A DNA stretch of 64,000 bases from Saccharopolyspora phatthalungensis (GTDB taxonomy: Bacteria; Actinomycetota; Actinomycetes; Mycobacteriales; Pseudonocardiaceae), in contig NZ_JACHIW010000001.1 of assembly GCF_014203395.1 (NCBI RefSeq), positions 2,046,001-2,110,000 of the forward strand. The letters are read 5' to 3'. The first letter of the stretch is position 1. The number at the start of each line of letters is the position of its first letter. The notes under the pieces were generated by a model that searched no databases, was not told the DNA's origin, and was given only the letters and a program-made list of their open reading frames with translations. Of this stretch, positions 62,221 to 64,000 are shown piece after piece. Made by a program: the position numbers and the translations under genes.

Positions 62221-63048
62221 TCACCAGCGCACGGAGCCCAGCAGGTGGGGTTTGCCGCAGCGGGCGCGCAGGGCGAAGACCCGGCCGGTGTCCCACGGGC
62301 GCGTCGCGAAGTCGACAGTGGACGGCAGCAGCAGCGGCTTCCGGAACGCGACGTCCACCGCGTACGCCTCCGGCAGCCGCTCCGCGAACGCCGCCAGGCA
62401 GCGGGCCTTCGACCACATGCCGTGCGCGATCGCCCGCGAGAACCCGAACGCCTTGGCCGCCAAGGGGTGCAGGTGGATCGGGTTGCGATCCCCGGACACC
62501 GCCGCGTACCGCCGCCCGGTGTCCCCAGGTACCCGCCACGTCGCCGTCGGCTCCCCGGCGGCATCGGCCCGCCGCTCCGCCTTCCCGGACGCCCCGCCGC
62601 GTCGCAGATAGGTGCTGACCTCCCGCCACACCACCTCGTCGCCCACGCTGGTCTCGGTGATGACGTCGAATTGCCGCCCCTTCGGGTGCGGGCGCAGGTT
62701 GGCCATCCGAACCCGCTGCGTCAGCGTGTCGGTCACCAGCAGCGGGCGCTCCTGACGAATCGTGTTGACCACGTGCACCAGGCCGACCAGCGGGAACGGG
62801 AAACCCGGGTCGGTCATCAGCCGCATCGAGAGGCCGAAGGCCAGCACGTGCGGGTAGGTGATCGGCAACTCGTCGCGTAATCCGAAACCGCACACCCGGT
62901 TGTACTCCGCGAGTTGGTCGTGGTCGATTTCGATGTCGCGCCGCAGGTACTCGGTGTCCGGCAACCGGTCGCCGCGTCGGCTCGGCCCGGTTGCGACCGC
63001 CTTGAGGTACAGCGCGGAGAGCTTCGGCGCGGTGGTCACTTCCGGCAT
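62221..63048 (-). CDS. MaoC-type (R)-specific 3-hydroxyacyl dehydratase (HtdX-like)
   Basis: 275-residue double hot-dog protein. The hydratase motif is RYAAVSGDRNPIHLHPLAAK (catalytic Asp and His) with AIAHGMWSKARCLAAF. The N-terminal half is a degenerate hot-dog. It would dehydrate (3R)-hydroxyacyl thioesters in fatty acid metabolism. ATG 63048 is chosen; a GTG at 63084 would add 12 residues. It is 44 bp downstream of the FabG4 gene on the same strand, the order of Rv0242c-Rv0241c. Confidence 0.9.
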   Translation of the reverse strand: MPEVTTAPKLSALYLKAVATGPSRRGDRLPDTEYLRRDIEIDHDQLAEYNRVCGFGLRDELPITYPHVLAFGLSMRLMTDPGFPFPLVGLVHVVNTIRQERPLLVTDTLTQRVRMANLRPHPKGRQFDVITETSVGDEVVWREVSTYLRRGGASGKAERRADAAGEPTATWRVPGDTGRRYAAVSGDRNPIHLHPLAAKAFGFSRAIAHGMWSKARCLAAFAERLPEAYAVDVAFRKPLLLPSTVDFATRPWDTGRVFALRARCGKPHLLGSVRW

Positions 63049-63092
63049 CGCAAGTTCCGTTCCGTCGGGGAGGTGTGAGTGCACACGACCGG

Positions 63093-64000
63093 TCAGGCGC
63101 CGAGCATGCTCTGTCCGCAGACCCGCACCACGTTGCCGTTCACCCCGGCCGATGCCGGGTTGGCGTACCAGGCGACGGTCTCCGCGACGTCCACCGGCAG
63201 GCCGCCTTGGGACATGCTGTTCATCCGCCGCCCCGCTTCGCGTACGAACAGCGGAACGGCCGCGGTCATCTTCGTTTCGATGAAGCCCGGCGCGACCGCG
63301 TTGATCGTGGCGCCGCATGTCGCCGCGATTCCGGCGACCGACTGCACGTGCCCGATCACCCCGGCCTTGGACGTCGCGTAGTTGGCCTGCCCGACGTTGC
63401 CGGCTATGCCGCTGATCGAGGCGACACCGATGATCCGCCCACCTGGCCGCAGCGGGGAGCCGGACTTGAGTAGGAGTTCGTCGATCCGTTCCTGCGCCGT
63501 CAGGTTCACCGCGAGCACCGCGTCCCACTGCTGCGAGGTCATCCGGCCGATCGTCTTGTCGCGGGTGATGCCCGCGTTGTGCACCACGATGTCGAGGCCG
63601 TCGTGGCGTTGCGCGAAGTGCTCGGCGATGCGCTCAGCAGCGTTTTCGGCGGTGATGTCCAGCTGCAATGTCGAGCCGCCGATGCGGTTGGCGACCTTGG
63701 CCAGATCGCCGCCCTGCGCGGGAACGTCCAGGCACACCACGTGCGCGCCGTCACGCGCGAGGGTCTCCGCGATCGCCTCGCCGATGCCTCGCGCCGCGCC
63801 GGTCACCAGGGCGATCTTGTCGCGCAGCGGGCGTTTCCAGTCGACGGCTGCGATTCCGCCGGATGCCTCGGCCGGGCTGATCCGGATCACCTGCCCGGAG
63901 ACATACGCGGACTTGGCCGAGAGCAGGAACCGCAGCGTCGAGTCGAGCGCGTTCTCGGCACCTTCGGCAACGTAGACCAGCTGCGCGGTCGCGCCGCGCT
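63093..64000 (-). CDS. fabG4: 3-oxoacyl-ACP reductase FabG4 (partial, 5' end outside window)
   Basis: About 302 residues of the C-terminal part are visible. The short-chain dehydrogenase domain has the nucleotide-binding TGAARGIGEAIAETLARDGA, NAGITRDKTIGRM, the catalytic Ser (GVASISGIAGNVGQ) and YxxxK (YATSKAGV). In front of it is the end of a further N-terminal domain (LVYVAEGAENALDSTLRFLL), as in high-molecular-weight FabG4, which has about 450 residues. It reduces 3-oxoacyl-CoA/ACP with NADH. It is upstream of the MaoC gene with which it would act in sequence. Confidence 0.93.
   Translation of the reverse strand, partial: RGATAQLVYVAEGAENALDSTLRFLLSAKSAYVSGQVIRISPAEASGGIAAVDWKRPLRDKIALVTGAARGIGEAIAETLARDGAHVVCLDVPAQGGDLAKVANRIGGSTLQLDITAENAAERIAEHFAQRHDGLDIVVHNAGITRDKTIGRMTSQQWDAVLAVNLTAQERIDELLLKSGSPLRPGGRIIGVASISGIAGNVGQANYATSKAGVIGHVQSVAGIAATCGATINAVAPGFIETKMTAAVPLFVREAGRRMNSMSQGGLPVDVAETVAWYANPASAGVNGNVVRVCGQSMLGA

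Noticed and set aside
1..64000. tRNA, rRNA or CRISPR features
   Set aside because: I looked for T-loop motifs (GTTCGAATC type) with paired arms and for regularly spaced repeats and saw none that hold up; a covariance-model search was not possible.

Overview
The window is about 70% G+C, uses GTG starts freely, and carries gene sets typical of Actinobacteria: a SigM/RsmA/TrxB locus, MurJ with a pseudokinase partner, Ino1, PonA with DUF5318, DUF397/XRE pairs and a SARP. Gene content and order point to Pseudonocardiaceae, most likely a Saccharopolyspora-like organism; this is inferred from family knowledge, not from a database match.

Layout. (1) 1-11,056: an origin-proximal block on the minus strand, NUDIX hydrolase - DUF6049 protein - MurJ - MurJ-associated pseudokinase - SigM - anti-sigma factor - thioredoxin reductase, with divergent pcnA. 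This is the gene order of Mycobacterium tuberculosis Rv3907c-Rv3913. (2) 11,273-16,742: yqgE, an SdpI-like protein, a phytase-like secreted protein and leuS, resembling Rv0038-Rv0041. It holds a DnaA-box cluster and a leucine attenuator upstream of leuS. (3) 16,959-26,193: accessory and metabolic genes: acyl-CoA oxidase, secreted proteins, an XRE/DUF397 pair, TetR, a glutaredoxin-like protein, and PTS enzyme I with a DasR-type operator. (4) 26,264-29,228: a compact peptide system on the minus strand, with two paralogous 52-56-residue peptides, a PqqD-M50 membrane protease and a SARP regulator. Three direct heptamers at 11-bp spacing lie in the peptide promoter. (5) 29,514-39,224: a MacS-like two-component system, two diguanylate cyclases, an AI-2E-type transporter, two secreted proteins and a GT87 mannosyltransferase. 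(6) 39,314-51,737: ino1-padR-DUF5318-ponA-[mobile elements]-GT87-pspC, resembling Rv0046c-Rv0051. An IS3-family element sits in the loop of the ponA terminator and is itself split by a Tn554-like three-recombinase element. (7) 51,822-61,137: M20 peptidase, tandem GPP34 genes, the branched-chain 2-oxoacid dehydrogenase operon and small genes. (8) 61,411-64,000: TetR with tandem operators, a MaoC dehydratase and a partial FabG4, resembling Rv0238-Rv0242c.

Working together: block 1 couples lipid II export and thiol homeostasis under SigM and thiol-stress control. Ino1 and the GT87 enzymes feed phosphatidylinositol mannoside-type glycolipids, and PonA builds peptidoglycan. The bkd operon makes branched-chain acyl-CoA starters. 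The most novel-looking material is the peptide/protease/SARP cluster, the nested transposons with a reconstructable target hairpin, and a family of dispersed palindromes (arms GATTTC and GAAATC) at gene ends, mostly between convergent genes.
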